NCBI RefSeq assembly: GCF_030249855.1
Contig: NZ_JANURN010000002.1
Coordinates: forward strand, 1 to 64,000
Reading direction: 5' to 3'
DNA length: 64,000 bases
Source of the DNA: Helicobacter_B zhangjianzhongii
GTDB lineage: Bacteria; Campylobacterota; Campylobacteria; Campylobacterales; Helicobacteraceae
The notes under the pieces are model-generated. The model saw nothing but the letters and a program-made list of their open reading frames with translations. It made no database searches and had not been told where the DNA came from. How positions within the stretch are numbered: position 1 is the stretch's first letter; the number at the start of each line of letters is the position of its first letter. The position numbers and the translations under genes were made by a program. Below are positions 51,840 through 59,503 of this stretch, in pieces.

Positions 51840-52769
51840 ATGGCGACTTGTTTAGATTTTGAAAAACAGCTTAAGAGCATTCAAGATGACATTGAGCTAG
51901 CTTCTATGCGCGGAGATACTGCAGCTAAGGAGATATTGCAAAAGGACTTAGAAAAAGAGCTGAAAAAAGTCTATGGCAATATGAGCGATTATCAAAAGCT
52001 CCAGCTAGCGCGCCACCCCGATAGACCTTACGCGCTTGATTATATTGAGCTATTGCTAAAAGATGCGTATGAGATCTGTGGCGATAGGCATTTCCGCGAT
52101 GATAAAGCTATCGTATGTATGATAGGCAAGATTGATGAGCAGCCTGTGCTAGTCATAGGTGAAGAAAAGGGCAGAGGCACTAAGAATAAAATCACGAGAA
52201 ATTTTGGTATGCCAAACCCTGAGGGCTACCGCAAAGCCCTTAAAGCCGCAAAGCTAGCGGAGAAATTTAAGCTCCCTATCCTTATGCTTGTCGATACTGC
52301 TGGTGCGTATCCGGGGATAGGCGCGGAGGAGCGAGGGCAGAGTGAGGCTATCGCTAAGAATCTCCAAGAGTTCGCCGCCTTGCGCACACCTACGATTTCT
52401 GTTGTCATCGGTGAGGGGGGTAGTGGTGGTGCGCTTGCTATCGCTGTGGCAGATAGGCTGGCTATGATGCAGTATTCTATCTTTAGCGTGATTTCTCCTG
52501 AGGGTTGTGCGGCGATTTTGTGGAATGACCCTGCCAAGATAGAGTCCGCCACAAAAGCGATGAAAATCACCCCTGATGAGCTGAAAAAGGCTCAACTCAT
52601 CGATGACATTATCCCAGAGCCACTAAGTGGTGCGCATAGAGATAGAGAGAGTGCAGCCCAAGCGATCAAGACATATTTCCTAACAAGTCTAAGCGAGATT
52701 CTAAAGGATAAAGACTATCTCCAAAAACGCTATGAAAAAATTATGCACTATGGAGCTTTCAGTGAATAA
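51840..52769 (+). CDS. accA: Acetyl-CoA carboxylase carboxyltransferase subunit alpha
   Basis: AccA forms the carboxyltransferase with AccD and makes malonyl-CoA. The coiled N-terminal helix (LDFEKQLKSIQDDIELAS), HPDRPYALDYIELLL, GDRHFRDDKAIVCMIG, and VDTAGAYPGIGAEERGQSEA with GEGGSGGALA are all in place. I use ATG 51840 with GGAG at 51831, not the GTG at 51834. It has 309 residues. It ends 11 bases before the first ATP-grasp cassette. Confidence 0.96.
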   Translation: MATCLDFEKQLKSIQDDIELASMRGDTAAKEILQKDLEKELKKVYGNMSDYQKLQLARHPDRPYALDYIELLLKDAYEICGDRHFRDDKAIVCMIGKIDEQPVLVIGEEKGRGTKNKITRNFGMPNPEGYRKALKAAKLAEKFKLPILMLVDTAGAYPGIGAEERGQSEAIAKNLQEFAALRTPTISVVIGEGGSGGALAIAVADRLAMMQYSIFSVISPEGCAAILWNDPAKIESATKAMKITPDELKKAQLIDDIIPEPLSGAHRDRESAAQAIKTYFLTSLSEILKDKDYLQKRYEKIMHYGAFSE

Positions 52770-52780
52770 TTCTCGCTACA

Positions 52781-52996
52781 CCCTACCTTGCAAATGACGA
52801 TTTTCATAACAAAATTGCCCAAAATTCAAGCCTAGAATCCAGCCCAAAATCCCTAGAATCAAAGGCGGATTCTAGTGTGGATTGCCACGCTTTGCCTTGT
52901 GCCAAAGCTCGCAATGACAGCTTAGATTCTACCCAGCCCCTAGAATCCACTTTTGCCTACAAAGCCCCTGATGACTACAAGTTTCATTGCTTTGGG
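52781..52996 (+). repeat. 216-bp inverted repeat, left arm (cassettes A/B)
   Basis: This arm is identical by eye, base for base, to the reverse complement of 53632-53847. It includes the junction sequence, a repeat-family palindromic unit (52877-52920) and the first codons of the cassette (to CFG). Confidence 0.9.
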
Positions 52997-53320
52997 AAGA
53001 GGGTGTTTTCTGAAACGATTATCGATCGTGGGAGCAATACGCGCTGCACATTTTTTGATGAAGCGTGGAATCCACTTGAAGTAAAGATCACCTATGATTT
53101 TGCACAAAGAGCGATAGAGAAGCCAAGCGTGCTACCCCTAATGCTTGAGATAAGCAGAAGATTTTTTGATGATTTGGGGTATTTGCGCTGTGATTTTTAT
53201 CTGCAAGGAAATACGATTTTACACATAGGGGAGCTGACATTCACGCCCGGTGGCGGCGTGCTGCCGATCTCGCCTAGAGAGTTTGATGGGACTTTGGGGG
53301 AGCTTTGGGAAATCCACTAG
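52781..53320 (+). pseudogene. Silent 3' cassette A of the TupA-like ATP-grasp gene
   Basis: From the left repeat boundary to TAG 53320, one frame reads PYLANDDFHNKIAQN, then repeat-family residues (52820-52955), then YKAPDDYKFHCFGKRVF and an ATP-grasp C-terminal lobe with YLRCDFYLQGN and GELTFTPGGG. It lacks any N-terminal half, promoter or RBS. It is therefore a donor or a remnant. Its first residues match the junction of the expressed gene at 55.3 kb in the same frame, so a crossover there would give an intact protein with a different C-terminus. Confidence 0.82.
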
Positions 53321-53847
53321 TGCCACAAATCTCCTAGCTTTTTATCCCACTCATTTGGAGTAAAATGCCCTGTGCCGCCCTCTGGAGTCATCGTAAGCTC
53401 GCCCACGATAATCGCCCCACAAATACTATACAAATCCACACGCACAAACCTGCAACTTTTGCTTAGTAATCTAGCTATATCAAGCATAGTGGGGAGATTC
53501 TGCGGTTTTGGCGGGGTGGTGCGTGGCAGTGGGTAGTAATACACCACTTCTAGCGCATTCCACTCCGTATCAAACATCGTGCGTGTGTGGCTAGTGAATC
53601 GCTCTGTATCGACTTGGATAAAGATTTGCCCCCCAAAGCAATGAAACTTGTAGTCATCAGGGGCTTTGTAGGCAAAAGTGGATTCTAGGGGCTGGGTAGA
53701 ATCTAAGCTGTCATTGCGAGCTTTGGCACAAGGCAAAGCGTGGCAATCCACACTAGAATCCGCCTTTGATTCTAGGGATTTTGGGCTGGATTCTAGGCTT
53801 GAATTTTGGGCAATTTTGTTATGAAAATCGTCATTTGCAAGGTAGGG
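53317..53847 (-). pseudogene. Silent 3' cassette B of the TupA-like ATP-grasp gene
   Basis: This is the mirror image of cassette A, and the two stop codons overlap. It shares the first 216 bases with A and then diverges: GGQIFIQVDTERFTSHTRTM, FVRVDLYSICGAIIVGELTM and the C-terminal WDKKLGDLWH. It is an ATP-grasp C-terminal lobe, complete in motifs but without start, promoter or N-terminal half. Inversion between the 216-bp arms would exchange A and B without altering either. Confidence 0.82.
53632..53847 (-). repeat. 216-bp inverted repeat, right arm (cassettes A/B)
   Basis: This is the partner of 52781-52996, identical by eye in inverted orientation. The 635 bases between the arms hold the divergent parts of cassettes A and B. 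Confidence 0.9.
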
Positions 53848-53925
53848 GTAATAGTTTTATAAAATTAGCAAATCCTAAGCAATTTTCTAAAAACTAGGCA
53901 TAAGTCCAAGCACGCATTATAGGGG

Positions 53926-54219
53926 TTAATACGCGTTTTCTCTTGTGGTGATTTCGATGATCTCAAGTGTGAGCTGCTGGGACTTGACATCGCCTATTAT
54001 GCGGTATCTCCCCACTCGCCACCGCCAAAGATTGCCCATAGATTTATACCGCCCCTGAAGTTTCGCGCAGTTGGGCAGAGTCGTTGGGTTTGGGGACTCT
54101 TGCAAATGCGTATCGATGAAAAGCCGCACCAAATGTATCCCGTGTGGATCGCCTTTATACTGCTTGGCTAGAAATTTTTCTGCTTTATTTGTCAGTAGGA
54201 TCTGCATAAGACTGCCCAT
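53926..54219 (-). CDS. RelE/ParE-type toxin
   Basis: The 97-residue protein has the small basic RelE fold. The start region ILLTNKAEKFLAKQYKGDP, the central KLQGRYKSMGNLWRWRVGRYRIIGDV and the C-terminal LTLEIIEITTRE match the layout of the family, including the W-R-x-R-x-G-x-Y-R-I strand that carries catalytic Arg residues in mRNA interferases. It overlaps the antitoxin by 35 bases. Both ATG 54219 and ATG 54207 (MQILLTNK) are possible starts. It lies between the two ATP-grasp cassette pairs, on the same strand as the full gene. Confidence 0.85.
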   Translation of the reverse strand: MGSLMQILLTNKAEKFLAKQYKGDPHGIHLVRLFIDTHLQESPNPTTLPNCAKLQGRYKSMGNLWRWRVGRYRIIGDVKSQQLTLEIIEITTRENAY

Positions 54220-54427
54220 TTACTAAAGTTTCTAGCTCATCGCGCAAGCAGTCTTGCTGCTCTTTAGGCATCGCGGCAAAGTCGCTTGCAATCTGTCGCA
54301 TAGCCTTTGACTCGCTAAGCTTGTGGCACGCAGGCTTCTCCACCTTGCACTTGGCGTTGATCGCCTTTGTAAATGCTTTCATACTCGGTAGAAACTCTTC
54401 TTTGACATTTTCTACGATGATAGTCAT
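54185..54427 (-). CDS. Antitoxin of the RelE-type pair
   Basis: This 80-residue acidic/Lys-mixed protein precedes and overlaps the toxin gene. It begins MTIIVENVKEEFLPSMKAF and ends with an acidic tail DELETLVNGQSYADPTDK. I cannot assign a DNA-binding fold with confidence. ATG 54427 has AAAGGAG upstream. As the first gene it would be translated in excess of the toxin. Confidence 0.8.
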   Translation of the reverse strand: MTIIVENVKEEFLPSMKAFTKAINAKCKVEKPACHKLSESKAMRQIASDFAAMPKEQQDCLRDELETLVNGQSYADPTDK

Positions 54428-54483
54428 TGTCGCTCCTTTGTTTTGGTGGATTATACACTAGAATCCATAAGTGCCTAATATTT

Positions 54484-54894
54484 TACCCCTACCTTGCAAA
54501 TGACGATTTTCATAACAAAATTGCCCGAAACCCAGAATCCTACAAAGCCCCAACAGACTATAAATGCCATATATTTAATGGCGCATTGAGTCATATAGAT
54601 ACAATTATCGATAAATTCACCAATCAGACCGAAATCGCTATGACTCCCACTTGGGAGAAAATGCCCTTTGACTATGACAAAAAAGCCTCACACATACCAA
54701 AAAAGCCAAAAAATCTAACCCTAATGCAAGAGTTAGCCATATCGCTTGCGGATAAGTTTTCTTATGTGCGGGTTGATTTATACGAAATTGATGAGCAGAT
54801 CATCGTAGGGGAGCTGACTTTCACTCCCACAGGTGGCACGGATAGATTCTCGCCTATGCAGTGGGATAGGAATTTGGGGGATTTGTGGGTTTAA
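54484..54894 (+). pseudogene. Silent 3' cassette C of the TupA-like ATP-grasp gene
   Basis: The frame reads PYLANDDFHNKIARNPESYK, continues with ALSHIDTIIDKFTNQTEIAM, YVRVDLYEIDEQIIVGELTF and ends GDLWV at TAA 54894. The next base belongs to the stop of the full gene, which faces it. It has no N-terminal half. The frame opens upstream to 54427, but that part is the opposite strand of the antitoxin start and has no RBS. It is the inversion partner of the present C-terminus. Confidence 0.85.
54498..54599 (+). repeat. 102-bp inverted repeat, left arm (cassette C)
   Basis: By eye it matches the reverse complement of 55199-55300 with one mismatch (CCCGAAA against CCCAAAA). It covers the codons NDDFHNK to SHI. 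Confidence 0.9.
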
Positions 54895-56124
54895 TCACGC
54901 GTGCATTTTCCAGCGATCGCCAAGGACATTATCCCACTCTTGTGGGCTAAATTTATCTGTCCCACAAGCAGGAGTAAATGTCATCTCCCCAAAAAATATC
55001 ACAGAATCTATCTCATATAAATCCACGCGCACATACGCAAAGGGTTGTGATAAAGCAATGGCGATTTGCTTCATAGTGAGCAAATTTTTGGGCTTTGGCG
55101 GGATCGTGGTGGCTCTTTTTTCATAGTCAAATGGGAGCTTTTGCCACTGCTCATCTAGGGCGATTTCTTCTTGATGGACAAACCGCCCCCTAATCACTTC
55201 TATATGACTCAATGCGCCATTAAATATATGGCATTTATAGTCTGTTGGGGCTTTGTAGGATTCTGGGTTTTGGGCAATTTTGTTATGAAAATCGTCATTT
55301 TCAAATGTTTTTGTGCTGGAGTCTGCGATAGATTTTGCATTAGGTGCGGTGTTTGCGGGGCTGGAAGCTCCTAGAAGCTCCTCGATAAACACGCGTGGCT
55401 CGATGTCTTTGTAGTGCCATTCGCGGAAAAGGGTGTAGAAATTGGTCGCTAGGTGGTGCTGGATTTTGCTCCTAGCAGCTTCAAAGCGTGCTTGATCGCG
55501 TAAAAATTTCTGCTTATCTGGCACAAGCACCACGCCGCCGCCATCGTGATTGGTCTTTATCGCAAAGGAGGTGGGCAGGGAGGTAAAGTCTATCTCATCA
55601 AAGCTTTTGTAAATCCCATAGAGCTTAGGCAAATAGGGGCAGATATTGGTAGCAAGGAGGGTGGATCCTAGCGAGTCTATGGGGGCAAAGAGTGGGGAGC
55701 TAGGCTCTAGGAGATTGAGCTTGGCTAGGGCTTGTATGGTGGGCTGCGCACTAGAATCTAAGCTAGAATCTAGGCTTGCATTACACTCTGCCCCCCCCCT
55801 AATCGCGTTTTCATAGAGTGGGTAAAGTGTGGCGGCGATGTAGATCCTAGCCTTTAGCTTATCGGCTAGCGCGGTATAGACAGGGCTTCTGTCAAACAAA
55901 ATGCGGTGGATAATCTTTTCATTAAAGGTCTTGGGATTGCGGAAGTCTGGGGTGTAGCCAAAGATCTTTTTATGTCGGCGGACAAAGTAGGCTTCATCAT
56001 CTAAAGTGGATTCTATGAGAGCATTTAGCTTCACGCGTAAGGGGCGGATCGCCTTTGTGTAGATGGGATTGTGCTTAATGCTCTCTTTAAGGCGGGATTT
56101 GAAAGATTGTGGCTCTTGGCTCAT
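54895..56124 (-). CDS. TupA-like ATP-grasp protein with switchable C-terminus
   Basis: The 409-residue protein has the TupA-like ATP-grasp pattern of surface-polysaccharide loci: NPKTFNEKIIHRILFDRSP, LADKLKARIYIA, YLPKLYGIYKSFDEID and SFAIKTNHDGGGVVLV, then REWHYKDIEPRVFIEELLG. The C-terminal lobe has YVRVDLYEIDSVIFFGEMTF, with the metal-binding Asp and Glu. It probably joins an amino acid or similar group to a sugar polymer, but the substrate is unknown. ATG 56124 with AAGGAG is chosen over 56160. A G9 tract encodes part of RGGA near residues 109-112. A DSSLDSS stretch near residues 120-126 comes from repeat units, and the tail from about residue 309 is exchangeable with cassette C. Confidence 0.88.
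   Translation of the reverse strand: MSQEPQSFKSRLKESIKHNPIYTKAIRPLRVKLNALIESTLDDEAYFVRRHKKIFGYTPDFRNPKTFNEKIIHRILFDRSPVYTALADKLKARIYIAATLYPLYENAIRGGAECNASLDSSLDSSAQPTIQALAKLNLLEPSSPLFAPIDSLGSTLLATNICPYLPKLYGIYKSFDEIDFTSLPTSFAIKTNHDGGGVVLVPDKQKFLRDQARFEAARSKIQHHLATNFYTLFREWHYKDIEPRVFIEELLGASSPANTAPNAKSIADSSTKTFENDDFHNKIAQNPESYKAPTDYKCHIFNGALSHIEVIRGRFVHQEEIALDEQWQKLPFDYEKRATTIPPKPKNLLTMKQIAIALSQPFAYVRVDLYEIDSVIFFGEMTFTPACGTDKFSPQEWDNVLGDRWKMHA
55199..55300 (-). repeat. 102-bp inverted repeat, right arm, inside the expressed ATP-grasp gene
   Basis: This arm lies inside the full-length gene, codons about 275-308. Inversion with the left arm keeps the reading frame and replaces the last 100 or so residues by those of cassette C. 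Confidence 0.9.
55791..55799 (-). repeat. G9 homopolymer inside the ATP-grasp gene
   Basis: Nine C on the plus strand (G9 in the gene) lie one third into the coding region. Poly-G tracts of this length are the classic slippage sites in Helicobacter and Campylobacter surface genes. Present length keeps the frame open; a change of one base truncates the protein. Confidence 0.85.
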
Positions 56125-56153
56125 TGGATCTCCTTGTGTGTGGTGTGGGGTGG

Positions 56154-57506
56154 CTAGCAAACGCTTGAGAGCGTCTTGGCTAGACCGCCTAGGGCGGTTT
56201 CGCGGTATTTGGCATTCATATCTTTGCCGGTTTGATACATTGTCTTTATCACTTCATCTAGGCTGACAATCGGCGTGCTTTTGCGCGTCATCGCCATTCT
56301 CGCAGCAGAGATAGCCTTGATCGCGCCAAAGGCATTGCGCTCGATACAAGGGATCTGCACAAGCCCGCCCACAGGGTCGCAAGTAAGCCCCAAGTGGTGC
56401 TCCATAGCCATCTCCGCGGCATTGCAAGCTTTCCTAGCATCTGCGCCAAGGATAGTCGCCATAGCCCCTGCTGCCATAGAGCTAGCCGAGCCGATCTCTG
56501 CTTGGCAGCCGGCTTCTGCGCCGCTTATGCTGGCATTTTTCTTGATGAAAGAGCCTATGAGTATGGCTGTTAGCAGAAAATCTATGGCTTTATCATCGTT
56601 AAAGCCTATGGTGTGGTTTTTTAGATAGAGCATCACTGCTGGGATCACCGCGCAAGCCCCGTTTGTAGGGGCTGTTACCACGCGTGCGCCGCTGGCATTC
56701 TCTTCAGCTATGGCTATGGCATAGAGCGAGATAAAGTCAATGATCCCTAGCGGATCGCTTGTGGTATGCACGCGCTCAAACAAGCCTTTGGCGCGGCGTT
56801 TTAGGTGGAGCTTGCCCGGGAGATAGTCCTCGCTTGGGTGCGTGCCTTGGGCATAGGCTTCTTGCATACACTCCCATACTTCAAGGCAGTAGGCTCTAAT
56901 GCTCCCCTCATCGCGGAATTGCAGCTCGTATTCTAAAGAGAGTTTGGCTAGGTCGCAGGACTTCTCATCACAGAGATAGAGGGCTTTGGTGGCGTTCTCT
57001 ATCTGCCAAAGACTAGAATCCACTTTTTCTCCTTGGGTGGATTCTAGCTCTTGCTCATCTTTGACAAAGCCCCCACCGATAGAAAAGTAGGTGCAAGAAG
57101 TTACTTTTGCGCCTTGTGCGTTGTAGGCTTCTATGCGCAGGGCATTTTCGTGCTGGGGCAGAAACTCATCGCTAAAGATGATGTCGCTGCTGCTATTAAA
57201 GGGGATAAGCTTTGTCCCGCAGAGATTAAGCTGCTTTGTATCATAGACGCGTGCTAGGGTGGCGGCTTGGAGGTCTTTGGTGATGGTTTTGGCGTGGAGA
57301 TTTTCTAGCCCCCAAAGGATCGCTTTATCACTCAAATGCCCTCTGCCTGTGAGTGAGAGAGAGCCATAGAGCGTGATAGTGATATGCGCGATGGATTCTA
57401 GCTTGGGGGCGATTAGCTCGCAGAAGCGATTGCCCGCTATGAGCGGTCCTAGCGTGTGCGATGATGAAGGACCTATGCCGATTTTACAAATGCTAAGATT
57501 ACTCAC
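56154..57506 (-). CDS. sdaA: L-serine ammonia-lyase, iron-sulfur dependent
   Basis: SdaA turns serine into pyruvate and ammonia, a major carbon route in epsilonproteobacteria. IGIGPSSSHTLGPLIAGNRF near the N-terminus is the substrate domain. The catalytic domain has APTNGACAVIPAVMLY, ISGAEAGCQAEIGSASSMAA and GLTCDPVGGLVQIPCIERN with the Cys ligands of the 4Fe-4S cluster. It has 450 residues, a single chain. It starts 3 bases after the sdaC stop on the same strand. Confidence 0.97.
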   Translation of the reverse strand: MSNLSICKIGIGPSSSHTLGPLIAGNRFCELIAPKLESIAHITITLYGSLSLTGRGHLSDKAILWGLENLHAKTITKDLQAATLARVYDTKQLNLCGTKLIPFNSSSDIIFSDEFLPQHENALRIEAYNAQGAKVTSCTYFSIGGGFVKDEQELESTQGEKVDSSLWQIENATKALYLCDEKSCDLAKLSLEYELQFRDEGSIRAYCLEVWECMQEAYAQGTHPSEDYLPGKLHLKRRAKGLFERVHTTSDPLGIIDFISLYAIAIAEENASGARVVTAPTNGACAVIPAVMLYLKNHTIGFNDDKAIDFLLTAILIGSFIKKNASISGAEAGCQAEIGSASSMAAGAMATILGADARKACNAAEMAMEHHLGLTCDPVGGLVQIPCIERNAFGAIKAISAARMAMTRKSTPIVSLDEVIKTMYQTGKDMNAKYRETALGGLAKTLSSVC

Positions 57507-57509
57507 GCG

Positions 57510-58844
57510 CTATCCTATAAGCTTGTAAATCACGGTGAAGATTGTCAAAAGCCCTGTGATAAACACAAAGGCATCTAGGGCAGGGTTTTTAAACTGCTTC
57601 ATCTTTGAGACGCTATAAATAGCGATGATTGGCATAAGGAATAAAATCGCTGCGATGATTGGACCGCCTAGATCTTCGATAAAGCCTAGCACGCTTGGAT
57701 TGATATAGGCTACAAAGAGCATTATCACATACATTACACTTGTGCTTGCAATAGCGATTGTTTTAAGATTTGGATTCTCATTGCCGGCGATTTTGCAGCA
57801 TTTACGCACGATCCCATACGCCCCTTCTCTAGCCCCAAAATAATGCCCAAAAAATGAGCTAGAAATAGCCAAAAATGCTATCAAAGGACCACCATAAGAG
57901 ATGAAAGGATTATCAAGCTTATTGGCAAAGTAGGATAGCACAGGGATATTTTGCGCTCTAGCTTCAGCAAGCTCTGCTGAGCTTAGACATAGCACACAAG
58001 AAAAGACAAAAAACATCACAAAGATTAAGAGCATTGTCGCGGTGCGGAAAAGGATTTGATTTGCCTTTGCTACGGAGTGCTCCCCATACTCACGCTTCAC
58101 GCTTAAAGAAAAGGTAGAAATGGCTGGAGAGTGATTGAAGCTAAAGACAAGCACAGGCAGAGTAAGCCATACGATTGTCAAAAACTCTTTCACATTGGGC
58201 ACTTCGCTTAGGCTGCCTAGATTCCACTGCGGAATAAGATAGAGTGAAAATAGAAACAAAACCGCACATAGCGGATACACGAGCCATTCACATACTTTGG
58301 TGATAAACTCTTCGCTAAAAAGCATAATAAGCATAAAGCTACTCACACCCAAAAATACCAAAATCGCCCGCCAAAGTGGCAGTAAATGTGCTATTTGCGT
58401 GCCTTTTTCATTTAGCTCGGTAGTATAGATAGAGCTGATAAACGCAGCTAATGAGCCATTAGTATCTAGCAAGGGCAAAAGCTGATTGTAAATAAAGCTT
58501 TCAAATGTGTTTGTAATCCCCACGCAGTAAGCCAAGCAAATAGGGAAAATCGCAAAGAAGTAAAGGATAGAGATAAACACACTCACCCCACGCCCGAAGT
58601 ATTCTTCTGCTGCGTGCGTGATGTCCCTATCATTGCCACTAGCTTGGCAGACAAAGCGACTTAACGCTCTGTGGCTCAAATACACCATAGGGAAGATGAC
58701 AAAGCACATCACCACCACGGGCCAAAAGCCTCCGCCCCCAGCTTTGATAGGGAGATACAAGATCCCAGCTCCCACTGCCGTGCCAAATAAAGATAGCATC
58801 CAGCGAGTGTCAAATGAATTCCATTTTGGTGGGGTATTTTTCAT
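57510..58844 (-). CDS. sdaC: Serine transporter (SdaC, HAAAP family)
   Basis: This is a 444-residue inner-membrane protein with about eleven helices. The first helix carries LSLFGTAVGAGILYLPIKAG, the unwound sodium- or proton-coupled substrate site, and FSFNHSPAISTFS is the conserved mid-protein loop. With sdaA directly downstream it imports serine for deamination, a known pair in Helicobacter and Campylobacter. RBS AAGGAG before ATG 58844. Confidence 0.95.
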   Translation of the reverse strand: MKNTPPKWNSFDTRWMLSLFGTAVGAGILYLPIKAGGGGFWPVVVMCFVIFPMVYLSHRALSRFVCQASGNDRDITHAAEEYFGRGVSVFISILYFFAIFPICLAYCVGITNTFESFIYNQLLPLLDTNGSLAAFISSIYTTELNEKGTQIAHLLPLWRAILVFLGVSSFMLIMLFSEEFITKVCEWLVYPLCAVLFLFSLYLIPQWNLGSLSEVPNVKEFLTIVWLTLPVLVFSFNHSPAISTFSLSVKREYGEHSVAKANQILFRTATMLLIFVMFFVFSCVLCLSSAELAEARAQNIPVLSYFANKLDNPFISYGGPLIAFLAISSSFFGHYFGAREGAYGIVRKCCKIAGNENPNLKTIAIASTSVMYVIMLFVAYINPSVLGFIEDLGGPIIAAILFLMPIIAIYSVSKMKQFKNPALDAFVFITGLLTIFTVIYKLIG

Positions 58845-58903
58845 AGTCGCTCCTTGTGTGAATTGAATATATTATACATTTTCTCGCGCATTTTCTTACT
58901 CAT

Positions 58904-59503
58904 TTAGCGAGCAAGCAAGCGCAAGGCTTCTTTGATCGCGCTTTGTGTATCTGTGGCAGTGATTTGAGGCAGGATACGGGTGATTTCATTTGCCTTGTAG
59001 CCTAGGGCTTCTAGCGCACTTGTGATGTCGTGCTTGCTGGCTAGATTGCTTGGGGATTGGGGCTTGCTAGATTCTAGTGCCTGCTCGCAAAAGCCCGCTA
59101 AATCTAGCAAGATTTTGCCCGCACTCTTTGCGCCAACGCCCGGGACCTTTTGCAAGAGCTTAATGTCCTTGCTAGCGATGATTTCTAGGAATTTTTGCGC
59201 GCTGAAGGTGCTAAGGATTGTAAGGGCGACTTTGGTGCCTACGCCGTTAATTTTAAGCAATCGCTCAAAAGTGCTTTGCTCTAGTGTATCTACAAAGCCA
59301 AAGAGCAAATGCGCATCTTCACGGATAATGGTGGTGATGTGGAGATAGATCAAAGGACTAGACTCCTTGCTAGAATCCACTTTTATCCGCAGCTGCGCAC
59401 TTGTCTGCACGCTAATGGCAATGCCATAAATCACGCCTTGGACATTGAGCTCTACGCGCATAGGCTCTAGCTTGTGGATCGTGCCGATTAGACCGCAAAT
59501 CAT
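58904..59503 (-). CDS. ruvA: Holliday junction helicase subunit RuvA
   Basis: RuvA binds four-way junctions and loads RuvB. The N-terminal OB domain begins MICGLIGTIHKLEP. Helix-hairpin-helix motifs are LLKINGVGTKVALTILS and LLQKVPGVGAKSAGKILLDL, and domain III lies at the end (DITSALEALGYKANEI). It has 199 residues, slightly long because of a Ser/Lys stretch near residue 43 (KVDSSKESS, encoded by the repeat core). It overlaps the DUF342 gene by 4 bases. Confidence 0.96.
   Translation of the reverse strand: MICGLIGTIHKLEPMRVELNVQGVIYGIAISVQTSAQLRIKVDSSKESSPLIYLHITTIIREDAHLLFGFVDTLEQSTFERLLKINGVGTKVALTILSTFSAQKFLEIIASKDIKLLQKVPGVGAKSAGKILLDLAGFCEQALESSKPQSPSNLASKHDITSALEALGYKANEITRILPQITATDTQSAIKEALRLLAR

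Noticed and set aside
54427..54497. Cassette C as a complete small gene starting at ATG 54427
   Set aside because: That part is the opposite strand of the antitoxin start and its leader, has no RBS, and the encoded residues do not resemble an ATP-grasp N-terminus.
56125..56160. ATG 56160 as the start of the TupA-like gene
   Set aside because: ATG 56124 has AAGGAG at normal distance; the upstream twelve codons overlap the sdaA end and add no family residues.
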